Shown: in pieces, positions 10,964 to 22,049 of the stretch | Layout of the letters: every line of letters starts with the position of its first letter | Position numbering within the stretch: the first letter of the stretch is position 1 | Assembly: GCA_964020155.1 (NCBI GenBank) | Contig: OZ026551.1 | Span: forward strand, 2,066,518-2,114,017 | Reading direction: 5' to 3' | Length of the DNA stretch: 47,500 bases | From: Chondrilla cf. caribensis | Taxonomy: Eukaryota; Porifera; Demospongiae; Chondrillida; Chondrillidae | Program-made: the position numbers and the translations under genes | The notes under the pieces: model-generated | What the model was told of the DNA's origin: nothing | Databases searched by the model: none | The model's input: the letters and a program-made list of their open reading frames with translations, nothing else

Positions 10964-11460
10964 GTCATGAACACTCACTTAGATTGTAAACATGGTTGAT
11001 GCTACAATAATAATATTCAATACAAATTGATATCTTATTGCAGTCCATGATGGGATGAAGAAATAATCAGTTAAAACTTATGATAAATTATAATGAAGAT
11101 ATCAAGTGTATATCAAATTATACGACGTCTACAACAGTGTGATTTATAACAGATAAATAAATAAAAACAGTAGATAAATTGGTCATATGAGTGTCAAATG
11201 ACACCCATTAAAATTATACATTAGTCTTTTCCCTCTATATACCACATCAATAATGAACCTATCAATGACATGAATCATAAACCGCTAAGGATAGTATACC
11301 AAGTTGTTTCCTAACTGGCAGCTACTGGTGTATCCACAGTGTTAACATAAAAACAGTTTAGCATGTGCAACATCCACCTACTAGTGGTCCAGCACCAACT
11401 AGAGGTCCAGCACTTACTAGTGGCCATGGTCGAGCACCTACTAGTAGATGCTGGACATAC
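10962..11460 (+). pseudogene. Flank relic of a lost fibrinogen-related gene
   Basis: From 10962 the sequence (TAGGTCATGAACACTCA, TTAGATTGTAAACATG, TTGATGCTACAATAATAATA) matches the DNA just after the stop codons of the fibrinogen genes at 26562 and 33916, but no fibrinogen exon precedes it. From about 11240 it matches the upstream region of the 25-kb gene (24460-24800), including AACCGCTAAGGATAGTATAC and a degenerate five-unit form of the 18-bp ACTAGTGGTCCAGC repeat (11385-11445). It therefore marks the boundary between two former array members. Confidence 0.7.
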
Positions 11461-11571
11461 TGCACTATACTCAATAGACATCATATTAATATTGTGATTA
11501 GTACTGAAGGAGGGTACTGTTACCAGTACTAGTTATGATGTAATCCTATGAGGTCTAAATATAGCTCAAAA

Positions 11572-11633
11572 CAAGTAATTCGAGTTCAAAAACTCGTGGG
11601 GCAGCCGCCCCCCGCACTTGAATTACTTGGAGG
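11572..11633. repeat. Imperfect palindrome
   Basis: CAAGTAATTC at the left and GAATTACTTG at the right close a structure with inner complementary pairs (GAGTT/AACTC and GGGGC/GCCCC). It adjoins the 11636-11750 repeat and is probably the end of a foldback element. Confidence 0.5.
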
Positions 11634-11635
11634 TA

Positions 11636-11750
11636 TTTCTTAGGTTCAGAAGAGCCTTCGCTGAGGTTATTACGTTTGTCGAAGTTTTAGGGCACGAATT
11701 CTAGCCCAAATTCTAATTGTCGGCGTTCGAAATCGGCCATCTTTATTTCG
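11636..11750 (-). repeat. Dispersed repeat, inverted copy of 1180-1290
   Basis: Read on the minus strand it contains GATGGCCGATTTCGAACGCC, AATTAGAATTTGGGCTA, AATTCGTGC and CTCAGCGAAGGCTCTTCTGA. The ATG opens about 16 codons before TAA. No gene could be assembled from it. Confidence 0.5.
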
Positions 11751-11759
11751 CGCAATATA

Positions 11760-12460
11760 AATTATAATATAAATTCATTGTTGTGGTTACACGTAGGAAC
11801 ACATATTATATATATATAATATAATAATATACTGCGGCAGCCCCTAATATACCACGTACAGATGACCATAAAAGGGAGAGGACTATAAAATCTGTAGTCT
11901 GTTTTGCTTTAGTTCACAAAAAGCTTTTTAGTAATAGTTATAGTTATTTAAATGATGACAGAATCAGGATTACAATTATTATATTATGTAGCCATTTCGT
12001 ACGTGTTAGTTATAGTTACAGTTTTTGCCTTGAAATGCAATTAGTTTTAGTTACACTTATAGTTATAGTATTAGTTACAGTGATGATGTGCGTTTTAATT
12101 GTACACTCTACCATCATTATGTCATACATATACAGTTCCTAATGCTTCCAGTCTCCATCAATCGGTATATGAATACACCCTTGCCACTCATTGGGGACAT
12201 GTTTATAATTATATTAACATGGTCTTCTTATATTCTAACATAGTCTCGTAGTCTAAGAGTAAATACAACATTTGTGGCAGATATTTGATTATAGTTTTAG
12301 TTAGGGACATCATTTACACTTTTAGTTACAGTTATAGTTTTTCGAAGGTGACTCCTGTTCTTACAGTTCTGATTCACTAAAAGGTCCAGAGCATTACTAA
12401 AACATATTTTAGTTATTATAGTTATGATTAATCAAAACAACACTGAAAATCTGGAAAGTT
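11760..12460. other. AT-rich non-coding stretch
   Basis: Repeated variants of TTATAGTTATAGTTA and TTAGTTACAGTTATAG (11935-12070 and 12290-12340) indicate a degenerate short tandem or interspersed repeat. I see no gene. Confidence 0.5.
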
Positions 12461-12466
12461 TATCCA

Positions 12467-12545
12467 AATATGGTACTATTATACACTTCACACTAAGATA
12501 CTGGGATAGTAGTGGAGGTGAAGACATTGGATATGTACATACACA
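12467..12545 (+). pseudogene. Intron-1 relic of a fibrinogen-related gene
   Basis: ACTATTATACACTTCACACT followed by a GGGATAGTAG stretch matches the first intron of the fibrinogen genes (25314-25360 and 33068-33105). The signal-peptide exon and fibrinogen exon that should flank it are absent. Together with 10962-11460 it points to a broken additional array member. Confidence 0.6.
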
Positions 12546-12718
12546 TGATTTTTACATCAAATATCACTCCACAGAAATCAACTGAATCATTAGAAGTAAT
12601 TATGCCGGTACAACTGGAAGCCATTTTCCCATTTTTAGGCGTTGCAATCCATAGACTAGATATTTAGAGTTCGTTTTTGTGTTGTTAAGTCAAGGAAAAT
12701 CACACATCAAACTCTTAA

Positions 12719-14319
12719 AGGGCCTATGACACGGAAAATTTTTATTCCATTATCTGATGAAGAATATCAAATAAATAACAGCGGCGACAGTTTAAGTGCT
12801 TCGAATCGTTCGCAAACGGTCAATTCTGCTCACTTCCGGTTTCGTCCTTCGTGAAAACGGACATTTTTATTGGTGATGCGGTATGACGTCACAAGGGGAA
12901 CGGTTAGTACGGTGAACAATACAAATTCAATAGTATTTTCAGCCCCCTTTGCGAACGTTGGTCGATCTAATGTCACTTAGCCTGCTATAGGCGCTGTACC
13001 TATACTCTACATTGTCATAGATGTGTGCCAGAGGAACTGAGTGAGGTTTCAATCTCTGAGAGGTTCTTCAAGGAGAGGCTGCAATACACCATAGTACCTA
13101 GTATGTAGCTATACTTTTCTGCCTGGTGACATATTAGTTTCTTTTTTTGCCAAAGCAAGAAAGATCTATAACTTGTTAAGTTTAATAGTGGGCTGCATAT
13201 GACTAATCCATAGAGCTTGTCTCACAGTCAATAGTATTGGTTGAGGAAGAGTAGCTACAATAATGTCTTTTATGGCAATCCAATACAATGTGATGCATTA
13301 AGGGGACCCAGGAGATGGTCTTCAAAAGTGGAAGCTGCAGTGAACAATACATTATGTCAAGTTTGCTGAATTTTCAGCTAGCTAGCTACTTGACTTAATG
13401 ATCGTAGCTATAAGATAATTCGATCGAATGTCACTTAGTAAAGATAGTAATTGTTTATTGCCCCTTAGAGATTGATAACTAGATAGTACTTCATTTAAGA
13501 TGGGACTTAAGTTTGTTAACACCACTGGAATACTGCTGATGCATATGGTATGTACTGAAGACTAACTGATATAACTCTTACAGTGACAAGTTGAATGTCT
13601 GCAACATTCCTTACATTGAACTGTACAGAATGGAGCCCCCATAATCTGTGCAGTCAATCTAAGGGTGCCTCCTTACAGCACAATGTGTCCCTGGTTGTAG
13701 ACACAGGTGAATACTTGTCACCAGTGTACTACTAGGTGTTTGCGTATCTGAAAGTATGGTGAAAATATAAAACGCACACACGAATGTCTAATATCCACGA
13801 ATATGATACAATTTTATTCAAAACCGCAATAGATGATTTTAATGATTAAAATCATCTATTGAGTATTCGAACTGGTCTTTGTTGTCTTTATTCGAGCTTC
13901 TATCAGTAGCCGATTCGTCAAATACTGTAAACGGTTCGAAGTGATACGGTGACTTTTCCGTAACTTTTAAAGCCCCCTAGATACCTTCCTCGTAGTCATT
14001 ATTCGTTAATATAGCTTCGCTGCGCTCTCGATCATTCAAAAATTTCTCTGCAATTAAGAAATTGCTTCGAGAGTAGCTCGATCTTCTGTACAAATCGTAT
14101 ACAAACAGTGATTTCCGTTCCCCTTGTGACGTCACAAGAGATTCGCGAGAAAAACGGAAACACCCACGCAAATAATCGAAAAATGGCTGATTTTGCGTCA
14201 GAAATCCTCGGAATACTCCACCTTAGAGTCGATATTTGATCGAAAGAATATAACGTGGGTTATTTTTTCGTTATGAACTAACATTTAAGCGAAAAAATTT
14301 TTTCCGTGTCATAGGCCCT
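12719..14319. mobile_element. Non-autonomous DNA transposon with long inverted ends and TTAA flanks
   Basis: The ends are perfect over 20 bp: AGGGCCTATGACACGGAAAA at 12719 and its reverse complement ending at 14319. TTAA sits directly outside both (12715-12718 and 14320-14323). Complementarity continues inward in patches, for example GACGTCACAAGGGGAACGG near 12886 against its complement near 14115. TTAA target sites are typical of piggyBac and some other superfamilies, but the terminal bases do not settle which. Of about 1.6 kb, nothing encodes a transposase. A perfect 35-base palindrome lies inside (13827-13861). Confidence 0.85.
13827..13861. repeat. Perfect 16-bp-arm palindrome
   Basis: Arms CAATAGATGATTTTAA and TTAAAATCATCTATTG are separated by TGA. 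It lies inside the TTAA-flanked element and would form a stable hairpin. Confidence 0.9.
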
Positions 14320-14599
14320 TTAAAGTCAAGGATATGAGTATTATTAAGTCGAGGATAAGTTGAATTTCTGAGGTTGAAACACCACAAATACACTTTGAGC
14401 TTATAACAATAAATGAAGTAATGTCTCTCCTTTCCCACATGAATGAGGAGAGGGCAGTTCTGTCTACACCTATACCAAATATGGAAGAGTGGCTTGTACA
14501 ATGCTCACTCCAGGAAACAATGACCACAGGTACAGAAGGGTTGCCTGAACTGTACCCATGAGGTAGCTGGTTCCAATTACAACATTTATTCTGCATTGT

Positions 14600-14715
14600 G
14601 TTAATTCATGATCCTCACCCCTATCCCATTTTGTCCAAATACCCACTCCTATCCCACCTTGTACCAATACCCCCCTCCTATCCCACCTTCTACCTATACT
14701 CACTCCTTCCCCGCT
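14600..14715. repeat. Degenerate minisatellite of about 28 bp
   Basis: Three to four imperfect units built on CCTATCCCACCTT, CCAATACCC and CTCCTATCCC. It lies beyond the last recognisable WD40 exon and is probably intronic or intergenic. Confidence 0.55.
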
Positions 14716-14776
14716 CTGCTCTGATATCTGCACCTAATACACAAATTTCAACACACAGGGTGTGGACAGTGCTAAC

Positions 14777-14950
14777 CTAAGTCATTGTACAACAGGTGAT
14801 GGTGGAGTAGGGTTTCTGACTGATGGAGGTGGAGGCAATGAGCTGTCCATTGATGGACCACAAATGCATGTATGTTTTAGTACAAGTAACAATGTCACCC
14901 TAATGCAGGAGGAAGATTAAAGGAGATTAAGTCACAAGCACATACACATG

Positions 14951-15011
<61 letters not shown>

Positions 15012-15102
15012 ATCCATATATACACATACATGCACATACAAACATTCAGGTGTGTATGTGCATGCGTATATTAAGTCGTGAGATTGTGTGCATGTGTACG
15101 TG

Positions 15103-15162
<60 letters not shown>

Positions 15163-15170
15163 GTGTGTGT

Positions 15171-15214
<44 letters not shown>

Positions 15215-15231
15215 GTGTGTGTTGTGTGTGT

Positions 15232-15308
<77 letters not shown>

Positions 15309-16872
15309 GTGCAGAATGCCATGTACATGTGTGTACAAAATTAATAACAGAGAAGGTACATATGTACACACGTGTGCATGCAGTATTGTATATAGTATTA
15401 CTGAAAATCCAGCCTAACTAACCATCTACTGTTGATGGTTAGGGTTAGTGATGGATCCAGAATTTGGACAAAGTTGTCGATGAAGGACAACTTGCTGAGA
15501 TCCCAGATGATACAGGTTGATCTGGAGTCAGCTGAGCCAGATACTATAATCTGAAATGCCTCGGACACACCCAAACACACAACAAGATCCCTGTGTCCAT
15601 ACAACACCTGGGTTGGGAGTTGATAAGAAGAAATTAGCATAATGGGAAAGTAATGGGGTTTCCCCTAAATAATTTGATCGTAGTGTCATGTGTCGATACT
15701 GATGGCAATCTGAAAGAAGGAATCAATCTAAGACTTGTACATCCACGTGAACCTCTTTGCAACAAAACTACAGTTAAACCAGTATTAAAGACCACATATT
15801 CACCTATCCACAAAGACCATTATGGGACTATCCAATATATGTATTTAACCACAGTGAATCATCTCTGTATAAAGACCACCTGTCTCCTTTTCCTGGGAGG
15901 TCTATACAAGCAGGTTCCTCTGTACATCAACTACTATATTGTGTTACTTGGGTGGTCATTAAAGACAGGTTCCACTGTACATCAACTACTACAGTGTGTC
16001 CCTGGGATGGCCATTATATACAGATTCCACTGTACATGAACTACTACAGTGTGACCCTTCGGTGGTCTTTATTTGCAGGTTCCACTGTACATCAACCATT
16101 ACAGTGTGTCCCTGCTTACTAACTGTACACCAAATCATCTACTCAAAGGGTACATTTGTTGGATTGGGTGTCCCAGCTGGGGGTACAGTGATATGTGCTC
16201 CCAGACAAAATATGTACTCCTTGGTGTCTAGCTACAGAGACATAGTAGGTTTCTAAGACATTGATTTTTGTCTCTCGAAATTGAAAAGCAAACCAGCAAA
16301 CTTGGATTACTGTCTCTCACAGTGGCTTGTTGGATAAATGCAGGTACATGCTTATGTACATGCAGTATTAGACAAGGGTCATGATTGTGCTATCGTCGTG
16401 CCATCTACAGTATTATAAAAGGTGATGGAGATGTATTGCTTTATACTTAACCTCTACAGTGTTCCTTGAGATATTATTAATAAAGAATTCTATATATAAT
16501 AGATATAGAATATCTATTGTATATTTGTATCTGCTGCTAAGTTCCATGATCAGACAACGTGACATACAGTTGAACATTGATTAATAACCACCTCAGTAAT
16601 AGTACCACAAATCCTCAATCCCAATAATTCTAACAGTACTATAGTTATAACAGGGCCAGCTCTCGATTGAGGCCACTCTGACAATGGTCTAACATGAGAT
16701 TTCCCCCTACCTTTGTCAGCTGCATGGAGAGTTTTCCCTTGTCTTTTGACTCCTTTTTGAGTTCCCACACGCACACAACTGTGCTCTCACCAGCTGTCAT
16801 GATAACATTGCTGTTGACAGCAGCTGCACAGAGGATCTGATCCTGGTGAAGACCATCAAATACAGCTAGGGT
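14777..16872 (-). CDS. Partial BEACH-WD40 protein, WDFY3/WDFY4 (Alfy)-like, three exons
   Basis: Three minus-strand segments match consecutive WD40 repeats at the C-terminus of the Alfy group. Exon a, 16872-16711 (54 codons, phase 0), reads TLAVFDGLHQDQILCAAA and then AGESTVVCVWEL, and ends CAAAG|GTAGG. Exon b, 15607-15419 (63 codons, phase 0), follows AACCCAG and reads VLYGHRDLVVCLGVSEAFQI, then STCIIWDLSKLSF. Exon c, 14899 to about 14777, follows GCATTAG and reads GDIVTCTKTYMHLWSINGQ. In animals these proteins are large cytoplasmic scaffolds for selective autophagy and membrane traffic; that role is transferred from the family. Introns are about 1.1 kb and 0.5 kb and are packed with GT arrays. 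The BEACH domain and final WD repeats are not found in the window. The frame of exon c runs into TAG at its best donor, so this may be a decaying copy, or the true donor is a few bases earlier. Confidence 0.72.
14955..15304. repeat. (CA)n and (GT)n arrays inside the WD40-gene intron
   Basis: A CA array at 14955-15010 is followed by a GT array at 15104-15304 with TTGTGTGTATTG interruptions. The two are opposite in strand sense and could fold back on each other. Confidence 0.92.
15857..16112. repeat. 55-bp minisatellite
   Basis: Units start at 15912, 15967, 16022 and 16077, exactly 55 bp apart, on AGGTTCCACTGTACATCAAC, with a GTGTGTCCCTGGGATGG-like middle. Weaker earlier units (GGTGGTC and AAAGACCAC motifs) extend back to about 15780. 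It lies in the intron between WD40 exons a and b. Confidence 0.85.
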
Positions 16873-17036
16873 CTGGTGAATACATACAATAACAATAACA
16901 CACTGGTACTGACAAACAATAAACAATGAAAGGTGATTATAATAAAGTTGGTGGACACAGACACATACATAATACATACTATTACAACCATATTATACAT
17001 ACATACCCTTACATGTGCACAGAAATACACTGTCAC

Positions 17037-17037
17037 A

Positions 17038-17099
<62 letters not shown>

Positions 17100-17139
17100 A
17101 CACACACACACACACACACCACACACACACACACACATA

Positions 17140-17238
<99 letters not shown>

Positions 17239-17256
17239 CACATGCACACACACACT
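17037..17256. repeat. (CA)n microsatellite
   Basis: Long CA array interrupted by CCACAC and CATACGTACAC, the longest near-continuous one in the window. Confidence 0.95.
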
Positions 17257-17460
17257 TCGTATAAACACAAACCTGTACATGCAAACATTCTTGACAATCT
17301 CAATGAGAACCATTCTAGCTTCCATTTGTGCAAAACTCATTTGACTCTAGTTAAACTAACATACGTCCTGTAGCACTATGGTGTTGCTGTACATCTACCC
17401 AGCATTGCACATTCATATACACAGAATAACTGCTATAGTCCGTACCTATTATGAGCTACA

Positions 17461-18535
17461 TACAGTCTGCCTTAGTACATACTCAGTTAATAGCTGTCAT
17501 GTAGGTGCATACATTGTGAGGATAACCATAATTTACCCACTGTGTATACTTTACATGATCAATTTAGAACACTTCATAAATAGCACAATAGTGACGGCAC
17601 AGGAGGCTACAGGGTTGTAGGTCAGGAGCTTAATTAAGGTTGTTGGATTGGACAGTTGACAACCTTGTACCAATGTATTGAAATGGGAACAGCACAATAG
17701 TGACAGCACAGAAAACAACCAGGTGTGTGAGGTGATGTAAACGTTTGCATAATGATGAATTGTATACAGATGAACTGGAAGGAATTGGATTATCGTTATT
17801 TTACAATGACTGTTACATGTACAGTAGCAGTATATGTGCTATCGAATATCAGGCTATTGTTCAAGGGAACAGCGGAAGATAACTTACTGTAGGTACATAA
17901 TATGTAATAAATATGTACTTATTGAATAGTGATGTTAACAATATTTATATTTCATGCCACTTTTTTGCTAGTAGGAGATGGGCTGGATCAGTGCCTTGAG
18001 ACTCGAGCCATTGTTGTAAAATGTCCAGGGCATTGAAAGCTTCACGAGGTGCATGTGATTGAATGCATGGACATGCCCGGATATGGGGTGTCCAGATAAG
18101 AGGAGTTTGAGTGTATATTCAATTGGAAAGAAACTGGTACAGTTATAATTCAAAGATACCAGGAACCCATTCCCATTTCCAGATTATAATTATAATATTG
18201 TTATTATGTACTTAAGACACCTGTGTGATTTACAATAGTAAGACAAAAATGTACATACATGCTATGTACATCATTGAGTCCATGGTGTACAGGAACATGT
18301 GCTTAGTGCAGCATAGGCAGAATGACTTCAGTTACAGTATAAACTAACATAGTATGTATATACCATAATAATATTATTATATACCAACTACAAGTGACAT
18401 AGTGTCTGTCATGGAACATGCTCAGTCAATAGCACCATGTAGTTACATCCTAAGGAAAACCACAGTTGAGCCACTGTCTGTGTTTTACATGCTCAATTCG
18501 AAACACTGCGTAGTATAGTAATATAGTATACAGTA
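17461..18535 (+). repeat. Direct repeat pair (17461-17600 and about 18395-18535)
   Basis: Both copies contain ACATACTCAGTTAATAGC / ACATGCTCAGTCAATAGC, a CATGTAG segment, CCACTGT, TTTACATG, CTCAATTCGAAACACT-like text and a TAGTATAG/TAGCACAATAG tail. They are diverged and non-coding. I see no gene between 17.3 and 19.5 kb. Confidence 0.55.
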
Positions 18536-18555
18536 TCACCATAGACACTTGGAAA

Positions 18556-18870
18556 TTAAAGGGACACTCCCCTGGAAAAATATATGGGTTTCATAAAAGA
18601 AGGAGTTCGAATGGAGAAATATGATGAGTTTGTGTTGTAATATACTGCCCAATCAAGCTTTACTGCACCTATGAACACAGCTCTCAATTCAGAACACATG
18701 AACGACTTCATGAATGTTATGCTTAGGATCATTGCTATGCTTACTGATTGGCATGGTTCATCTAGTCTCGTGCAGCCTGACCCATTCTTACCTACAACTT
18801 TTAAATTGGGGCTTGTTTCAGTAAAAAGGTGAACAGCAGCAACCATTTTAAAACAATGTGAGGGCCTGGC
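18556..18870. mobile_element. Probable decayed DNA-transposon segment
   Basis: It opens with TTAAAGGGACACTCCCCTGG, a form often seen at transposon ends. The same motif occurs inverted as AGTGTCCCTTTAA at 36720-36732. No matching right end was found here, so only a relic is claimed. Confidence 0.35.
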
Positions 18871-19503
18871 TACATCACACTACGGTTCACCTAGGCAGAC
18901 AACTTAAAACACTAAATTTTAAGGGCAACATGTACACACAAGGTAGACTTACCATACATGGTGCATGTACACACAATACTACCAACCTGTAGTACATGCA
19001 TGCACAGTACTATCAACCTGATGTACATATAATTATATATATATATATATATATAATATTTGCTTCCATGTTTGTCAACAAAATCATGCTTTTCTCTATG
19101 CAAATATTCACAGAACAAATCATTATTAGCTCCTAACAGATTGCAATTGGTCAGTTTTCTTTTACTGCAGTTATCACTAAATGAAACTACAACTATTGAC
19201 TTGAAACCAAGTATAATAGCATCATTGTAAACTGAAACATATCAAGTGTGAGATACTAGATAGAAAATTCTATTCCTCTAGCTTCACAAACCACTTCTGC
19301 AATACATCATTCACTAGCAGTGGAGTCAGTGTGTCTGGTGTGTACATACAAGACTGTGATGTCATACTGCTATGCAGGATTACGTATGTAATGTAATGTC
19401 ATCGACTCTTCTCACCAGACCTGCTACATAAACCAGTTCAGTTAGGGCAAATAGCTAGTTCAGTTGAATATCTTGGTTATGTACAGTAAGAACTGTTGAA
19501 CAA

Positions 19504-20625
19504 ATGTATGCCAGAGGATTGCTTCTCCTGTGCCTGATCAACTTCAGTTGGTGTATCCTTGCTAAATCCCATCCGAGGGACACAGAGCAACAAGCCCACA
19601 ACAACACATGGTGTCAACTTCCACAAGGACCTTTCGTTTGTGCTGGGACCAACGGCATCCCTGGAGTACCTGGAATACCAGGACCCCCAGGTCCGCCGGG
19701 AACATCCTCCCTAACACTCACTGACGCCCAACAGCTCAAACACTCAATGCAGGAGGAGCTTCAAAAAACCATTGAGAGCGAAATTAAGAATAAAACCAGA
19801 GAAGAAATTGAACAAATCAATGCTCCCTGTACACTGGGTGTGACCGAGGACTCTCCTGCTAGGTCCTGCTACCAGATACACCAGTGTAACCCAAAAGCCC
19901 ATTCACAGTCCTACTGGTTGGCAACTAAAGAGGGGCAGACTACAACTATCAGACCAGTTCACTGCAACATGGACAGTTGGCACTGCGGCTCTAAAGGTTG
20001 GACAAGAATCGCATACATCAACATGACTGAAGATGGAGCACAATGTCCTACATCTCTAAGAACAATATCCTCTCCAAAGAAGTTGTGTGGAAAAACATCT
20101 TATAATGTGGCCAGCTGTTCTTCAGTTACCTTTCCTACTGAAGGGATGCATTACGGTAAGATATGTGGACATGCAGTGGGGTACCAGTATTATTCGATGG
20201 ACGCATTCCATGGACCTAAAGACATCAACTCCTACTACGTTGATGGTATGTCTATAACATATGGATCTCCTAGAAAGCACATATGGACCTATGCTGTGGG
20301 GCTCTCTGATGATTACAGCTACAATGGTAACTATAACTGTCCATGTGCCAAGTACCCAGGACCAGCTCCTCCTTCATTCGTTGGGGATCACTACTATTGT
20401 GAGTCAGGAAACACTGGAGTGTATGAGATCACCTTACACATCAATGACCCTCTATGGGACGGAGAGGGTTGTGGTACTGGTAACAACTGCTGTGCACAAC
20501 CTGGAATGCCCTGGTTCTGTCGTACTCTACCACAGGAAGTGGAGGGGGACATTGAAGTACGTATATGTGCTAACCAGGCGAGTGAAGAACTCTATCTGGA
20601 GCTTCTTGAGATTTACATCCAGTAA
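19504..20625 (+). CDS. Secreted collagen-like protein with Cys-rich C-terminal domain, 373 residues
   Basis: An intact single-exon gene. Residues 1-20 are a signal peptide (ARGLLLLCLINFSWC). Residues 48-68 are seven Gly-X-Y triplets (GIPGVPGIPGPPGPPG core), short for a collagen but enough to nucleate a trimer. Residues about 76-105 are a charged helix (QEELQKTIESEIKNKTREE), probably a coiled coil. From about 107 to the end is a Cys-rich domain with SCYQIHQCNP, YWLATKEG, GWTRIAYINMTEDG, YVDGMSITYGSPRKHIWTYA, YYCESG, DPLWDGEGC and IEVRIC. I recognise this domain as one that recurs in secreted proteins of sponges and cnidarians, but know no settled name or function. The Q-CNP and GWTRIA opening is reminiscent of a fibrinogen-type start. 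The likely role is an extracellular oligomeric binding protein. ATG 19504 is chosen because it opens directly into the signal peptide. Confidence 0.9.
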   Translation: MYARGLLLLCLINFSWCILAKSHPRDTEQQAHNNTWCQLPQGPFVCAGTNGIPGVPGIPGPPGPPGTSSLTLTDAQQLKHSMQEELQKTIESEIKNKTREEIEQINAPCTLGVTEDSPARSCYQIHQCNPKAHSQSYWLATKEGQTTTIRPVHCNMDSWHCGSKGWTRIAYINMTEDGAQCPTSLRTISSPKKLCGKTSYNVASCSSVTFPTEGMHYGKICGHAVGYQYYSMDAFHGPKDINSYYVDGMSITYGSPRKHIWTYAVGLSDDYSYNGNYNCPCAKYPGPAPPSFVGDHYYCESGNTGVYEITLHINDPLWDGEGCGTGNNCCAQPGMPWFCRTLPQEVEGDIEVRICANQASEELYLELLEIYIQ

Positions 20626-21114
20626 AGAGTCTTACAACAACATTACAATAACTGAGTTACATACACCACAAGTATTATTAGTTAAATACCTTTCAATACA
20701 CAATACTATGATGTTACCATGTTAGAAAGTAGTCAGGCATATATTGTAATGAATGGTATTGTGAATCCAATGTGATCATATCTAATTGTAGTAAATGAAT
20801 TGATTGAAATTATCACTGACAGAGTGGTGGTGGTCAAATATCCTGAAAGTACAAAATTAATGTACACAATTCATAAAACTAAAAGAAAATTAAATCTGAC
20901 AATGTAAAACTGTCCTTAAACCAAATTTAATATTTCAGCAAATTTAAACCATAAAAATCTCAAACATCTACACATGTACAGAATATACATACGTACATAA
21001 ATGAAAATACAATGATATGCATGAACAAATGGCATACAAATCATATGCTCAACACACATAATTTTGAGTATGTATGTATTGGCACACCACATGTAAGATT
21101 ATGATCAAGTATAG

Positions 21115-21800
21115 ATGACATGTAATGCATACACAGATCTCATATGCAACACAGTATACACTGTACATTATGTACAGATTTCATGTACAGTAATATACAC
21201 TGTGCAGTATGAAAAGATCTTATGTACAAACCAGTATACACTGTACAGTATGTTCAGATGCCATGTACAACACAGTACATACTGTACAGTATATGTACAG
21301 ATCTCATGTACAACACAGTACACACTGTACAGTATGCACAGATCTCATATACAACACAGTATACACTCTATGGTATGTACAGATGTAATGTACAAAACAG
21401 TGCACACTGTACTTCATATACAGATATCATGTACAACACAGTACACACTGTACAGTATGTACAGCTCTCATGTACAAATATACGTACGTACATGGTTGCA
21501 ATACAATACAGGTTATACATGAACAAATGGCATACATATCATACATACAATACATATTATATTTGAGTACGTATGGATAGGCACATGCATGCACCACATG
21601 CAAGAATATGATCAAGTGTAGATGACACATGCTGCATGTACGAATCTCATATACAACACACTATGCACTGTACAGTATGTACAGATCTCATGTACAGATC
21701 TCATGTATAACACAGTATGTACAGAGCTCATGTACAACATAGTATACACTGTACAGTATGTACAGATCTCTATTATACAACACAGTGCATTGTACAGTTT
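21115..21800. repeat. 41-bp satellite array 1
   Basis: Tandem copies built on TATGTACAGATCTCATGTAC, then AACACAGTATACACTGTACA. The period of 41 is not a multiple of three, so the same words appear in all three frames and produce misleading open frames on both strands. Units are rich in self-complementary words (TGTACA, GTATAC, AGATCT); CTGTACAGTATGTACAG is a 7-bp-arm palindrome. The array has two sub-blocks (21115-21475 and 21610-21795), each preceded by an ATGATCAAGT/TAGATGACA segment. Confidence 0.9.
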
Positions 21801-21940
21801 ATTATCTAAAGATGTCATGTCCTCTCATGTTCACGACCACTGATTGGTGTGCTAGTCAAAAAATAGTAACAAACAATGGTCATAAGCACACTGTCTCATC
21901 CAAATATTATAATAATATTAAACACTGTCAGTTCCATTAT

Positions 21941-22045
21941 ATGTACATTACATATCTGTTCCATTATGAACATTATACATATCTGTTCCATTATGAACAT
22001 TACACATAATATAATATTATGAACATTATACATATCTGTCCCATT
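21941..22045. repeat. 27-bp tandem repeat
   Basis: About four units on ATCTGTTCCATTATGAACAT followed by TATACAT. Short and AT-rich. Confidence 0.75.
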
Positions 22046-22049
22046 ATGA

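Noticed and set aside
10730..10989. Long Thr-His and Cys-Val reading frames over CA/GT arrays (also at 183, 4459, 14955, 17037 and 37579)
   Set aside because: They are produced by dinucleotide repeats on both strands, with no start context, domain or codon bias.
16550..16774. Minus-strand frame overlapping WD40 exon a
   Set aside because: It is a different frame of the same exon; the WD40 reading with matching splice sites is better supported.
17968..18153. Minus-strand 61-codon frame as an upstream exon of the WD40 gene
   Set aside because: No similarity to BEACH-WD40 sequence and no clear acceptor/donor pair.
21115..21800. CRISPR array
   Set aside because: Repeats are contiguous 41-bp units without unique spacers, and the DNA is eukaryotic.
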